Of a stretch of 64,000 nt of DNA, positions 35,113 through 43,807 are shown one piece after another. Within the stretch, counting starts at the first letter, position 1. Every line of letters begins with the position of its first letter. The notes below the pieces were generated by a model. The model was not told the origin of the DNA. It made no database searches and saw only the letters and a program-made list of their open reading frames with translations. Position numbers and translations under genes: made by a program. Source of the stretch: GCA-2733415 sp964276095 (lineage in GTDB: Bacteria > Bacteroidota > Bacteroidia > Flavobacteriales > Flavobacteriaceae); assembly GCA_964276095.1 (NCBI GenBank), contig CAXYDR010000003.1, positions 1,550,001-1,614,000 of the forward strand, written 5' to 3'.

Positions 35113-36168
35113 TTATGCTACAGTTCCTTGACAACTACTTCCTGCACCAGCAGTGCATCCGTAACAATGTTGAGAAATGATTATTTTTCTGTCTTGTAGT
35201 AATTCTTCATTGTAATCACTAATATGCTTTACTTTACTAGCTACTTTTAATTCTAACATTTGGTTAAAATCACAATCGTATAACCATCCATCCCAACTTA
35301 TGGAAATAGTATTTGTACACATAACACTTGATACTGCGGCTGGATTGTATGCTTCTACTAGAGAATACATGTAATCTTCATAATTATCAGAAGCAATTAA
35401 GTAGTCTAAAAAACGACTTATTGGTAGGTTAGTGATAGCAAATAAGTTGTGAAATTGAATATCAAAGTCTTCTTTTAAAGCTTTTTTGAAATCTCTTTCC
35501 ATAGCCATTTGATCACCAGGTAAAAATGCACCTGACGGGTTGTATACCAAATCTAAACGTAATTCACTATTAGGCATTCCGTAACCAACAGCGTTTAATT
35601 CTTGTAAAGCTTTTATAGATTTATCAAAAACTCCGTCTCCACGTTGTTTATCTGTTTTTCCTCTTGTCCAATGTGGCATAGAAGAAACAACATGTACATT
35701 GTGCTTTTTAAAGAATTCGGGTAAATCATAGTATTTTTTATTCGCTCTAATAATTGTTAAGTTAGAACGAACAATGAAATCTTTAATCCCAGCTTTAGAA
35801 GCTTCTTCGACAAACCATCTGAATTCCGGATTCATTTCAGGCGCTCCACCAGTTAAGTCTAAAGTGTGAGCTTCTGTTTTTTTAATCACCTCCAAACATT
35901 GCATCATGGTTTCACGAGTCATGATTTCTTTACGATCAGGGCCGGCATCTACGTGACAATGTTCACATACTTGGTTACACATGTATCCCAAGTTAATTTG
36001 TAGAATTTCTAACTTATTAGGTGTGAGTGGAAACTGGTTGGTTTCTGCTATTTTTTCTTTAAAAGTTGGTAATTCGCCATTAGCAAAAATCCCATTAGAT
36101 AATAATTCCAATTGCCTATTTGAATTTGCTAAGTCGCTTTCTCTTTTATGAAGGGATTTTGTTGACAT
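35113..36168 (-). CDS. arsS: Arsenosugar biosynthesis radical SAM protein ArsS
   Basis: A 351-residue radical SAM enzyme. The cluster motif is CNQVCEHC (Cys64, Cys68, Cys71), followed by HVDAGPDRKE and LDLTGGAPEMNPEF (about residues 99-112), the SAM-binding GGxP. The C-terminal extension ends HCYGCTAGAGSSCQG (Cys335, Cys338, Cys346), the family hallmark that probably holds an auxiliary cluster or substrate thiols. By family it attaches a 5'-deoxyadenosyl group from SAM to dimethylarsenic. Some family members are selenoproteins; all Cys codons at this C terminus are ordinary TGT/TGC. It starts 40 bases after the peroxidase-like gene. Confidence 0.93.
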   Translation of the reverse strand: MSTKSLHKRESDLANSNRQLELLSNGIFANGELPTFKEKIAETNQFPLTPNKLEILQINLGYMCNQVCEHCHVDAGPDRKEIMTRETMMQCLEVIKKTEAHTLDLTGGAPEMNPEFRWFVEEASKAGIKDFIVRSNLTIIRANKKYYDLPEFFKKHNVHVVSSMPHWTRGKTDKQRGDGVFDKSIKALQELNAVGYGMPNSELRLDLVYNPSGAFLPGDQMAMERDFKKALKEDFDIQFHNLFAITNLPISRFLDYLIASDNYEDYMYSLVEAYNPAAVSSVMCTNTISISWDGWLYDCDFNQMLELKVASKVKHISDYNEELLQDRKIIISQHCYGCTAGAGSSCQGTVA

Positions 36169-36208
36169 ATATTTATTATAATCTTTTATTCTAAATGAAA
36201 CTTACAGC

Positions 36209-36544
36209 TTACATTTCTAGTTTATTCACTTTATTCATCATTTGAACACCATGTACTAAAGTTGCACCACTTTTAATAGCTGCTCCAACATGTAGTGCTT
36301 CCATCATTTCTTCTTTAGTGATACCGCGTTGTAAACCATCTTTGGTATACGCATCAATACAGTAGGGGCATTGTTCAGTATGAGCAACGGCTAAGGCGAT
36401 TAATGATTTTTCACGTGCAGTTAAAGCACCTTCTTCAAACACCTTTCCATAGTACTCAAAAAACTTACTTCCTAGCTCTTCATTCCATTCTGATATTTTT
36501 CCAAATTTTCTTAAATCCGCTGGATCGTAATATGTTTTTGACAT
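36209..36544 (-). CDS. Arsenosugar biosynthesis-associated peroxidase-like protein (CMD/AhpD fold)
   Basis: A 111-residue carboxymuconolactone decarboxylase-like protein. HTEQCPYCIDAY (residues 55-66) gives the AhpD-type active site with His55 and the CxxC pair Cys59/Cys62. EEMMEALHVGAAIKSGATLVHG follows as the helical partner of the fold. First gene of the arsenosugar transcript, divergent from the YgiQ-type gene. It may be a thiol-dependent reductase for arsenic or peroxide species; the family role in the pathway is not established. Confidence 0.9.
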   Translation of the reverse strand: MSKTYYDPADLRKFGKISEWNEELGSKFFEYYGKVFEEGALTAREKSLIALAVAHTEQCPYCIDAYTKDGLQRGITKEEMMEALHVGAAIKSGATLVHGVQMMNKVNKLEM

Positions 36545-36631
36545 GTAAATATGTATTGGTTAGGTAGTAGACGAATAGTAAATGTAACTCTTACAAGTGA
36601 AATTTAAAATTTATATGTCGTATAAATAGTC

Positions 36632-36639
36632 TACTTTTG
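36632..36639 (+). promoter_or_regulatory. Candidate -7 promoter element for the YgiQ-type gene
   Basis: TACTTTTG matches TAnnTTTG and ends only four bases before the ATG at 36644. Transcription would begin at or next to the A of the start codon, giving a leaderless mRNA. Confidence 0.5.
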
Positions 36640-36643
36640 CAAA

Positions 36644-38635
36644 ATGACGAATGAACTAAGGCTATCAGACTGGTTACCAACAACTAACAAGGAAGTTAAG
36701 ATCCGTGGTTGGGAAGAACTGGATGTAATATTATTTAGTGGAGATGCTTATGTAGATCATCCTTCTTTTGGTCCTGCTGTAATTGGTAGGATTATTGAAG
36801 ACTGTGGTTTGCGTATTGCAATTGTGCCACAGCCTTCTGTGACGGATAATTTGCAGGATTTTACCAAACTAGGAAAACCAAATTTATTTTTTGCGGTTAC
36901 ATCAGGTACCATGGATTCTATGGTAAGTAATTATACAGCTAGCAAGAAACAACGTGATAAAGATGCATACACGCCAAATGGTGACAAAGGTTTGCGTCCT
37001 GATTATGCAACTTCTGTATATTCTAGAATACTAAAGGAGAAATTCCCAGATGTGCCTGTTGTTATTGGGGGAATAGAAGCTTCATTGCGTCGAGTTACCC
37101 ATTATGATTACTGGAGTGATAAATTATCTCCGGATATTTTAACTACTTCAAATGCTGATTTGTTGGTATATGGAATGGGTGAGCAACCGTTGAGAGACAT
37201 TATTGGGTTGTTGAAAAAAGGAGTTCCTTTTTCCTCTTTAAAAACGATTAAGCAAACTGCTTATTTACAAGATAAATCAGAAGAATTACAGAAAAACAAG
37301 AATTGGAATGCAGTTACAATAGCTTCTCATGAAGTGTGTTTGTCTGATAAAAAAATATTTGCTTCAAACTTTAAAGTTATTGAGCAAGAGTCCAATAAAA
37401 CATACGGGAATAGAATTGTCCAAGAGGTTGGGAAAAATAGATTGGTAATAAATCCACCATATCCTACTATGACTGAGAAAGAAATTGATAGTTCTTTCGA
37501 TTTGCCTTATACACGTTTGCCGCATCCAAAGTATGATAAAAGAGGGCCGATTTCAGCTTTCGAGATGATAAAATTTTCTATAAATATTCATAGAGGGTGT
37601 TTTGGAGGGTGTAGTTTCTGTACTATTTCTGCGCATCAAGGAAAGTTCATTGCTAGTAGAAGTAAAGAGTCTATCATGAAAGAGGTAGATACTGTTGCTA
37701 ATATGGACGATTTCAAAGGATACTTTTCTGATATTGGTGGGCCATCTGCGAACATGTACAAAATGAAAGGTAAAGTGCAATCTATTTGTGATAAATGCGT
37801 TGCGCCATCATGTATTAATCCTGTTATTTGTAGTAATTTAGACACTTCACATAAACCATTAACGGATATTTATCAATCAGTAGATAAACATCCGAAAGTA
37901 AAGAAATCTTTTATAGGGAGTGGGATTCGTTATGATATGTTGGTGCCTGAATTTAATAAAAATGCAGACCCAAAAGAGTTAGAGGAGTACACTGAAGAAG
38001 TGTTAACAAAGCACGTTTCCGGGCGATTAAAAGTAGCGCCTGAGCATACTTCTGACCCTGTATTGAAGTTGATGCGTAAGCCATCATTTTCAAACTTTCA
38101 TCAGTTTAAAAAGTTGTTCGATAAAATAAATATCAAAAAGAAATTAAACTTACAATTAATACCATACTTTATATCAAGTCACCCAGCGAGTGAGTTGGAG
38201 GATATGGCTAACTTAGCTGCGGAAACTAAGGATATGGGGTTCAAGTTGGAGCAAGTGCAAGGGTTTACCCCGACACCAATGACGGTTGCAACGGTAATTT
38301 ATTACAGTGGATACCATCCGTATACGCTTAAGAAAATGAAGACTCCTAAAACAAAAGAAGAGCGAGAAAATCAACATCGTTTTTTCTTTTGGTACAAGCC
38401 AGAGAATCAAAAATGGATTCGTAATTCATTGAAGAAAGTTGGTCGTTTAGATTTGATTGAACGTTTGCTTCCTAAGGAGGATGAGCTTAAAAAAGATTCT
38501 TTCAAGAAAGGGGATTCAAATTCTGGTAAAAAGAAAGGGTTTGTTAGTGTGATGCCTAAAGAGGGAGAAAACAAAGCTGGTTCTAAAGGGAGGTCAAAAG
38601 ATAAAAAGAAATATAATAAGAAGAGAAGAAGATAG
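36644..38635 (+). CDS. YgiQ-family radical SAM protein
   Basis: A 663-residue protein. The N-terminal region (RGWEELDVILFSGDAYVDHP, about residues 22-41) is the B12-binding-like domain of the UPF0313/YgiQ family. The radical SAM motif is RGCFGGCSFC (Cys319, Cys323, Cys326), followed by GKFIASRSKESI. A DUF3362-like C-terminal region contains RLKVAPEHTS and QGFTPTPMT, and the last 50 residues are Lys-rich. The family has no assigned reaction. Start at the first ATG agrees with the usual N terminus. Divergent from the arsenosugar operon across 99 bases; membership in that pathway is not implied. Confidence 0.92.
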   Translation: MTNELRLSDWLPTTNKEVKIRGWEELDVILFSGDAYVDHPSFGPAVIGRIIEDCGLRIAIVPQPSVTDNLQDFTKLGKPNLFFAVTSGTMDSMVSNYTASKKQRDKDAYTPNGDKGLRPDYATSVYSRILKEKFPDVPVVIGGIEASLRRVTHYDYWSDKLSPDILTTSNADLLVYGMGEQPLRDIIGLLKKGVPFSSLKTIKQTAYLQDKSEELQKNKNWNAVTIASHEVCLSDKKIFASNFKVIEQESNKTYGNRIVQEVGKNRLVINPPYPTMTEKEIDSSFDLPYTRLPHPKYDKRGPISAFEMIKFSINIHRGCFGGCSFCTISAHQGKFIASRSKESIMKEVDTVANMDDFKGYFSDIGGPSANMYKMKGKVQSICDKCVAPSCINPVICSNLDTSHKPLTDIYQSVDKHPKVKKSFIGSGIRYDMLVPEFNKNADPKELEEYTEEVLTKHVSGRLKVAPEHTSDPVLKLMRKPSFSNFHQFKKLFDKINIKKKLNLQLIPYFISSHPASELEDMANLAAETKDMGFKLEQVQGFTPTPMTVATVIYYSGYHPYTLKKMKTPKTKEERENQHRFFFWYKPENQKWIRNSLKKVGRLDLIERLLPKEDELKKDSFKKGDSNSGKKKGFVSVMPKEGENKAGSKGRSKDKKKYNKKRRR

Positions 38636-38657
38636 TTTATATGACTATTTTAAATAA

Positions 38658-38702
38658 AAAAAGCTTCAAACTGAAATTATTATTCAGTTTGAAGCTTTTT
38701 TT
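38658..38702. terminator. Bidirectional intrinsic terminator
   Basis: Perfect 14-bp stem aagcttcaaactga / tcagtttgaagctt, a 9-base loop, A-tract on the left and T-tract on the right. It serves the YgiQ-type gene from one side and the SPOR gene from the other. Confidence 0.85.
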
Positions 38703-38716
38703 ATAAGGTATGTTAA

Positions 38717-39118
38717 CTACTTTTTCTTATTCTTGGGTTTGATGACAAATGCTCCTGCATATTCTTCGCTAATTATTGCTAATGCTCTGTCTGCGTCAAG
38801 TTTGTTTCTAAATTCTCCAACCCATACTTTATAATTAGGAGTCTCATAAACTACGTCAGATTTGAAATCTAAAAATTTGCTTTTACAATCCTTTAGGGTC
38901 TTTCTAGCGGCAATTAATTCCCTTCCGGAAACCACCTGAATAGAGTAGTGGGTTTTTAGCTCGCCATTTTTCAGTAAACGTTTACGTTCCTTGAGTAAGC
39001 GCTCAATTTTTTCGTCTTGTTCAATACTTACGGTTCCCTCTTGCGCACTACTTTTTAATGAGAAAAAGAAGGCGAAAAAGATGATTGTAATTATTTTAAT
39101 GTAAGATAAGCTGCTCAT
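38717..39118 (-). CDS. SPOR domain protein, exported
   Basis: A 133-residue protein with a signal peptide (residues 1-25, ending SSAQ). A short Lys/Arg-rich helix region (EKIERLLKERKRLLK) follows. The C-terminal 75 residues match the SPOR fold: HYSIQVVSGRELIAARKTL and YKVWVGEFRNKLDADRAL, then a final strand AFVIKPK. SPOR domains bind denuded peptidoglycan glycan strands at the septum. It stands alone with a candidate promoter at 39136-39143. Confidence 0.85.
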   Translation of the reverse strand: MSSLSYIKIITIIFFAFFFSLKSSAQEGTVSIEQDEKIERLLKERKRLLKNGELKTHYSIQVVSGRELIAARKTLKDCKSKFLDFKSDVVYETPNYKVWVGEFRNKLDADRALAIISEEYAGAFVIKPKNKKK

Positions 39119-39135
39119 AATGAATTGTCTTTGTG

Positions 39136-39143
39136 CAAAAGTA
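39136..39143 (-). promoter_or_regulatory. Candidate -7 promoter element for the SPOR gene
   Basis: Reads TACTTTTG on the minus strand, matching TAnnTTTG, about 18 bases before the SPOR ATG. Confidence 0.5.
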
Positions 39144-39243
39144 CATTTTCTGCTAGTTTTTACTCTGCGATTAATCTTATTTAGAATATCTATAAATTAG
39201 GATTAACATTTCTATAACACTTAAAAATATCAATCTGAAATAG

Positions 39244-39251
39244 TATTTTTG
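39244..39251 (+). promoter_or_regulatory. Candidate -7 promoter element for the act-cox operon
   Basis: TATTTTTG matches TAnnTTTG. The predicted leader before actA is about 110 bases and holds a small hairpin (cctga / tcagg, 39324-39341). Confidence 0.45.
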
Positions 39252-39371
39252 TCGGAACAATTTTTTTAAATATAGACACTTTTGTAGCTATACTTGAAAA
39301 AATCGTACCAAAAGAGAAAAAGTCCTGAGTTGTTTTTCAGGGAATACTAATAAATTATAGATACATTACAG

Positions 39372-40628
39372 ATGAAACAGGTGAAACACCGTAATTCAAC
39401 TTCTAAAGTTCTAGGTTTTTGCTTAGCAGTTATGCTAGCATTTTCTACTTCTATTTTTGCTCAAGGCGATGTGGCTGCGGGTAAATCGTTGTTTAATTCA
39501 AATTGTGCTGCATGTCATAAGCTTGATAAAGATATGACTGGCCCCGCTTTAAGAGGGGTTGCCGAGCGTTTAGAGAAAGACTGGTTAGCTAGCTGGATTC
39601 GTAACAGTTCAAAAATGATCAAGGCTGGAGACTCATACGCAGTAGAGGTTTTTGAAAAGTATAACAAAACTCCAATGACGGCATTCCCTCAGTTTTCTGA
39701 TGCGGATATCGATAATATTTTAGCATATACTTCAGCGCCTAAGCCTGAGCCAAAAGTTGCTGTTGCTCCAGTTGGTGGGAATTCGGCTAATGATGGTGTT
39801 AGCACGGATATCGTGTTAGGATTACTGGCTTTAGTGTTAGTGGTGTTGGCCGCTATGTTGATTATGGTGACTAAAACATTAAATACTCTTGCTAAGCAAG
39901 GTGGTGTTGATGTTAAGCAAACAGATTCTATTTGGAAGCGTTTTGTAAGGAATCAATTTTTAGTATTGGTTTCTGTGATTGCATTTATGTTATTTGCAGG
40001 ATATCATTTATTTGGGTTCTTTATGCAAGTAGGAGTTGATCAGGGGTATAAGCCAGTTCAACCAATACATTTCTCTCATAGAATTCATGCTGGAGATAAT
40101 GGAATCGACTGTAAGTATTGTCACTCAAATGCTAGGGTGAGTAAAACTTCTGGTATTCCTGCTTTAAATGTGTGTATGAACTGTCATAAGAATATAGGTG
40201 AAGTAGCTGAGTCTACTGCAGATGCTGATCATTCAAAAGAATTTTATGATGAGCAAATCCAGAAGTTGTATAAAGCAACTGGTTGGAATGAAGGTGATCA
40301 AGCTTATACAGGAACTCCAGAGCCAGTGAAATGGGTTAGGGTTCATAACTTGCCTGATTTCGCTTATTTTAATCATTCACAGCACGTTGTTGTAGGTGGC
40401 TTGGCTTGTCAGAAATGTCATGGTCCTGTTGAAGAGATGGAAATTTTAGAACAACATTCTCCATTAACAATGGGATGGTGTATTAATTGTCATCGTGATA
40501 CAAATGTGAAAACTGAAGGTAATGAGTATTACACGAAGATTCACGCAGAGTTAAAGAAAAAATATGGTGTTGACCAACTTACTGTCGCTCAAATGGGTGG
40601 ATTGGAATGTGGAAAATGTCACTATTAA
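39372..40628 (+). CDS. actA: Alternative complex III subunit ActA, multiheme cytochrome c with fused monoheme domain
   Basis: A 418-residue subunit of the quinol:cytochrome c/oxidase oxidoreductase ACIII. A signal-like N terminus (residues 1-30) is followed by a class I cytochrome c domain with CAACH at 45-49. Two transmembrane helices follow (about 127-150 and 177-200). The C-terminal domain has five CxxCH motifs from Cys247 to His417: CKYCH, CMNCH, CQKCH, CINCH and CGKCH. So there are six heme c sites in all: the usual five plus one in the fused domain. First gene of actABCDEF-coxBA. Confidence 0.93.
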   Translation: MKQVKHRNSTSKVLGFCLAVMLAFSTSIFAQGDVAAGKSLFNSNCAACHKLDKDMTGPALRGVAERLEKDWLASWIRNSSKMIKAGDSYAVEVFEKYNKTPMTAFPQFSDADIDNILAYTSAPKPEPKVAVAPVGGNSANDGVSTDIVLGLLALVLVVLAAMLIMVTKTLNTLAKQGGVDVKQTDSIWKRFVRNQFLVLVSVIAFMLFAGYHLFGFFMQVGVDQGYKPVQPIHFSHRIHAGDNGIDCKYCHSNARVSKTSGIPALNVCMNCHKNIGEVAESTADADHSKEFYDEQIQKLYKATGWNEGDQAYTGTPEPVKWVRVHNLPDFAYFNHSQHVVVGGLACQKCHGPVEEMEILEQHSPLTMGWCINCHRDTNVKTEGNEYYTKIHAELKKKYGVDQLTVAQMGGLECGKCHY

Positions 40629-40658
40629 TAATAAAAGAAGTTAATATCAATTAATAAT

Positions 40659-43600
40659 ATGGCATCAAACAAAAAATACTGGAAAAGTGTTGAGGAGTTA
40701 GATACTAACTCAATTGTTGAGACGCTACAACAAAGTGAATTTGTTGAAGAGATACCAGTTGGAGATTTTTTAGGAGACAAAGAAACTCTTGAAGATTCAT
40801 CAACTACTCGTCGTGACTTTCTTAAGTATGTTGGATTCAGTACTGCTGCTGCGTCTTTAGCTGCTTGTGAGGGTCCAGTGATTAAATCAATACCATATGT
40901 GGTTCAACCAGAACAAGTTCGCCCTGGTGTTGCAGATTATTATGCAACAACAATAGCTAACGGTTTTGATTTTGCTAGTGTGTTAGTGAAGACTAGAGAA
41001 GGTCGTCCTATTAAAATCGAGCCAAATAAATTGGCTAGTTCTAATGGAGGTACTACTGCTCGTATACAAGCTTCTGTATTGTCATTATATGATAATATGA
41101 GGTTAAAGCAACCAGTTGCAAATAATGAATTTGCGTATTGGTCTGATTTTGACAAGGCTGTTACAGGTAAATTAGCTGAGCTTAATACTTCAGGGAAAGA
41201 AGTTGTGTTGTTAACGCAAACTTTTGCAAGTCCTTCTACAACAAGATTGATTTCTGAATTTAAAGCAAAATACAGTAATGTTCGTCATGTAGTATATGAT
41301 GCTATTTCTGAATCTGCTGCTTTGGATGCTTTTCAAGAAAAGTATGGAGAAAGAGGTTTAGCTAACTATGATTTAGAAGATGCTGATTTAATTGTTTCTG
41401 TTGGTGCTGATTTCTTAGGAGACTGGCAAGGTGGAGGCTATGAAGGTGCTTATGCTAAAGGTAGAGTGCCTGAAAATGGTAAAATGTCGCGTCACGTGCA
41501 GTTTGAGTCAAACATGAGTTTGTCTGGAGCTAATGCTGATTTACGTGTGCCATTAACACCATCTGAACAAAAAGTTGCTATTGCAAAACTTTACGGTTAT
41601 GTAACTGGAAGTTCTGTTGGAGGGAAATTACCTAAATCTGTTGAAGCTGCTGTTAAAAAGATAGCTGCTGAATTAAAGAAAGCAGGAAGTAGAGCTGTTG
41701 TTTTAACAGGTATACAAGATAAAGGAGCTCAAGCTGTTTGTTTAGCAATAAACGAAGCATTGGCTAGTAAGGCATTTAATACTGCTACTCCTGTAAAATT
41801 AAGACAAGGAAGTGATGCTGCAATGAATCGATTAGTAGCTGATGTAAAATCAGGTAAAGTTGGTGCGGTAATCATGTCTGGAGTAAATCCAGTATATACT
41901 TTAGCAAATGGTGAAGCATTTGGTGAAGCATTAAAAAAGATTGAATTAACAGTATCATTTACAGAAAGAGAAGATGAAACTTCTGCATATGTAAAGTATT
42001 TAGGTGCTGCCCCTCATTATTTAGAGTCTTGGGGAGATGTTGAGTTCAAAAAAGGACACTACAGTTTAATTCAACCAACAATTAAACCATTATTTGATAC
42101 ACGTTCGTTCCAAGATTCATTATTGAAATGGATGGGAAGTAGTGATTCATATTATACATACATTAAGTCAACTTGGTCTACAGGATTCTTAGGAGGTTCT
42201 TCTTGGAATAAAGCTTTACATGATGGGATATTAGTTACGCCTGTTGTAGCTGTAGATGCTCAAGAAGGTGATGCTGTTGCTGCTGATGAAGTTAGTGTTG
42301 CTGCTGCTGTTGCTAAATTAGCAAAAGCTACTGCAAAAGGAATGGAGTTAACATTGTATCCTAAAACAGGTATGGGTGACGGACAAATGGCAAACAACCC
42401 TTGGTTGCAAGAATTTCCAGATCCGTTAACTAGAGCTACTTGGGATAACTACTTAACAATGTCACAAGTTGATGCTGATCGTTTAGGGTTAAGCTTAGCG
42501 CAATCTACTTTCTTTACTGAAGCTCGTCACGATGCAAATGGTGGGTTAAACGGAACATACGCTAACGTTACTGTTAACGGAGTTACGCTTAAAGTACCGG
42601 TTATGATTCAACCAGGTCAAGCTGTTGGTTCTGTTGGTATGGCATTTGGTTACGGTAGAAAAGCTGGTTTAAAAACTGAAATGCAAACAGGTGTTAGTGC
42701 ATACAAATTATATGCTAATGCTAATACAAATCAAGATATACAAATTGAAGTTACAGAAGGGATTCACGAATTCGCTTGTCTTCAATTACATAATACTTTA
42801 ATGGGTAGAGGAGATATCGTAAAAGATACTACTTTAGAAGTGTTTAATACAAAAGATGCTAAGGTTTGGAATCCTAAACCAATGGTGTCAAAAGATCACG
42901 TAATGATCCCTGCTGACTCTCCGGATGCAGATTTATGGACGGCGTTTGATCGTACTGTTGGTCATCACTTTAACTTATCAATCGACTTGAATTCTTGTAC
43001 CGGATGTGGTGCATGTGTAGTTGCTTGTCATGCAGAGAACAATGTTCCTGTAGTTGGTAAATCAGAAGTGCGTAGATCAAGAGATATGCACTGGTTGCGT
43101 ATTGATAGATATTATTCTTCTCAAGATTCATTTATTGGTGATGTTGAGAAAAAAGATAACATTGCTGGATTAGGAAGTTCTTTATCTGAATTTGCAGAAT
43201 TAGAAAACCCAGCGGCAAATCCACAAGTGGTTTTCCAACCTGTAATGTGTCAACATTGTAATCACGCATCATGTGAAACAGTTTGTCCAGTAGCAGCAAC
43301 TTCTCACGGTCGTCAAGGTCAGAATCAAATGGCTTATAACCGTTGTGTAGGAACTCGTTATTGTGCTAACAACTGTGCTTATAAAGTACGTCGTTTCAAC
43401 TGGTTCTTGTACAATGATAATGATGAGTTTGATTTCAACATGAATGATGACTTAGGAAAAATGGTATTGAATCCTGATGTAGTTGTTCGTTCAAGAGGAG
43501 TTATGGAAAAATGTTCTATGTGTATTCAAATGACACAGAAAACTATTCTAGACGCTAAACGTGAAGGTAGAGCAATTAAGGATGGTGAATTCCAAACAGC

Positions 43601-43772
43601 TTGTTCTAACGCATGTGAAACAGGAGCAATGAAATTCGGAGATGTTAACGATCACGATAGTGAAGTTTTCAAAATGAAGAATGACAATAGAGCATATCAC
43701 TTATTAGAGCACATTGGTACAGAGCCAAATGTTGTGTATCAAACTAAAGTGAGAAACTCAAACGAAGCATAA
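40659..43772 (+). CDS. actB: Alternative complex III subunit ActB, iron-sulfur / molybdopterin oxidoreductase-like
   Basis: A 1037-residue peripheral subunit. Residues 1-50 precede a Tat-type motif TTRRDFLKYVGFSTAAA (twin Arg at 51-52) and a lipobox-like LAAC with Cys70, so export through Tat and possibly lipid anchoring. Residues about 80-750 resemble a molybdopterin oxidoreductase that in this complex is known to lack the cofactor. From Cys780 come the four iron-sulfur motifs: CTGCGACVVAC, CQHCNHASCETVC, CVGTRYCANNC and CSMC. It passes electrons from the quinol site to the hemes. Gap to actA 30 bases. Confidence 0.95.
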   Translation: MASNKKYWKSVEELDTNSIVETLQQSEFVEEIPVGDFLGDKETLEDSSTTRRDFLKYVGFSTAAASLAACEGPVIKSIPYVVQPEQVRPGVADYYATTIANGFDFASVLVKTREGRPIKIEPNKLASSNGGTTARIQASVLSLYDNMRLKQPVANNEFAYWSDFDKAVTGKLAELNTSGKEVVLLTQTFASPSTTRLISEFKAKYSNVRHVVYDAISESAALDAFQEKYGERGLANYDLEDADLIVSVGADFLGDWQGGGYEGAYAKGRVPENGKMSRHVQFESNMSLSGANADLRVPLTPSEQKVAIAKLYGYVTGSSVGGKLPKSVEAAVKKIAAELKKAGSRAVVLTGIQDKGAQAVCLAINEALASKAFNTATPVKLRQGSDAAMNRLVADVKSGKVGAVIMSGVNPVYTLANGEAFGEALKKIELTVSFTEREDETSAYVKYLGAAPHYLESWGDVEFKKGHYSLIQPTIKPLFDTRSFQDSLLKWMGSSDSYYTYIKSTWSTGFLGGSSWNKALHDGILVTPVVAVDAQEGDAVAADEVSVAAAVAKLAKATAKGMELTLYPKTGMGDGQMANNPWLQEFPDPLTRATWDNYLTMSQVDADRLGLSLAQSTFFTEARHDANGGLNGTYANVTVNGVTLKVPVMIQPGQAVGSVGMAFGYGRKAGLKTEMQTGVSAYKLYANANTNQDIQIEVTEGIHEFACLQLHNTLMGRGDIVKDTTLEVFNTKDAKVWNPKPMVSKDHVMIPADSPDADLWTAFDRTVGHHFNLSIDLNSCTGCGACVVACHAENNVPVVGKSEVRRSRDMHWLRIDRYYSSQDSFIGDVEKKDNIAGLGSSLSEFAELENPAANPQVVFQPVMCQHCNHASCETVCPVAATSHGRQGQNQMAYNRCVGTRYCANNCAYKVRRFNWFLYNDNDEFDFNMNDDLGKMVLNPDVVVRSRGVMEKCSMCIQMTQKTILDAKREGRAIKDGEFQTACSNACETGAMKFGDVNDHDSEVFKMKNDNRAYHLLEHIGTEPNVVYQTKVRNSNEA

Positions 43773-43807
43773 GTAAAAGAATTAATAAGTAATAATAAGT
43801 ATAAGTT

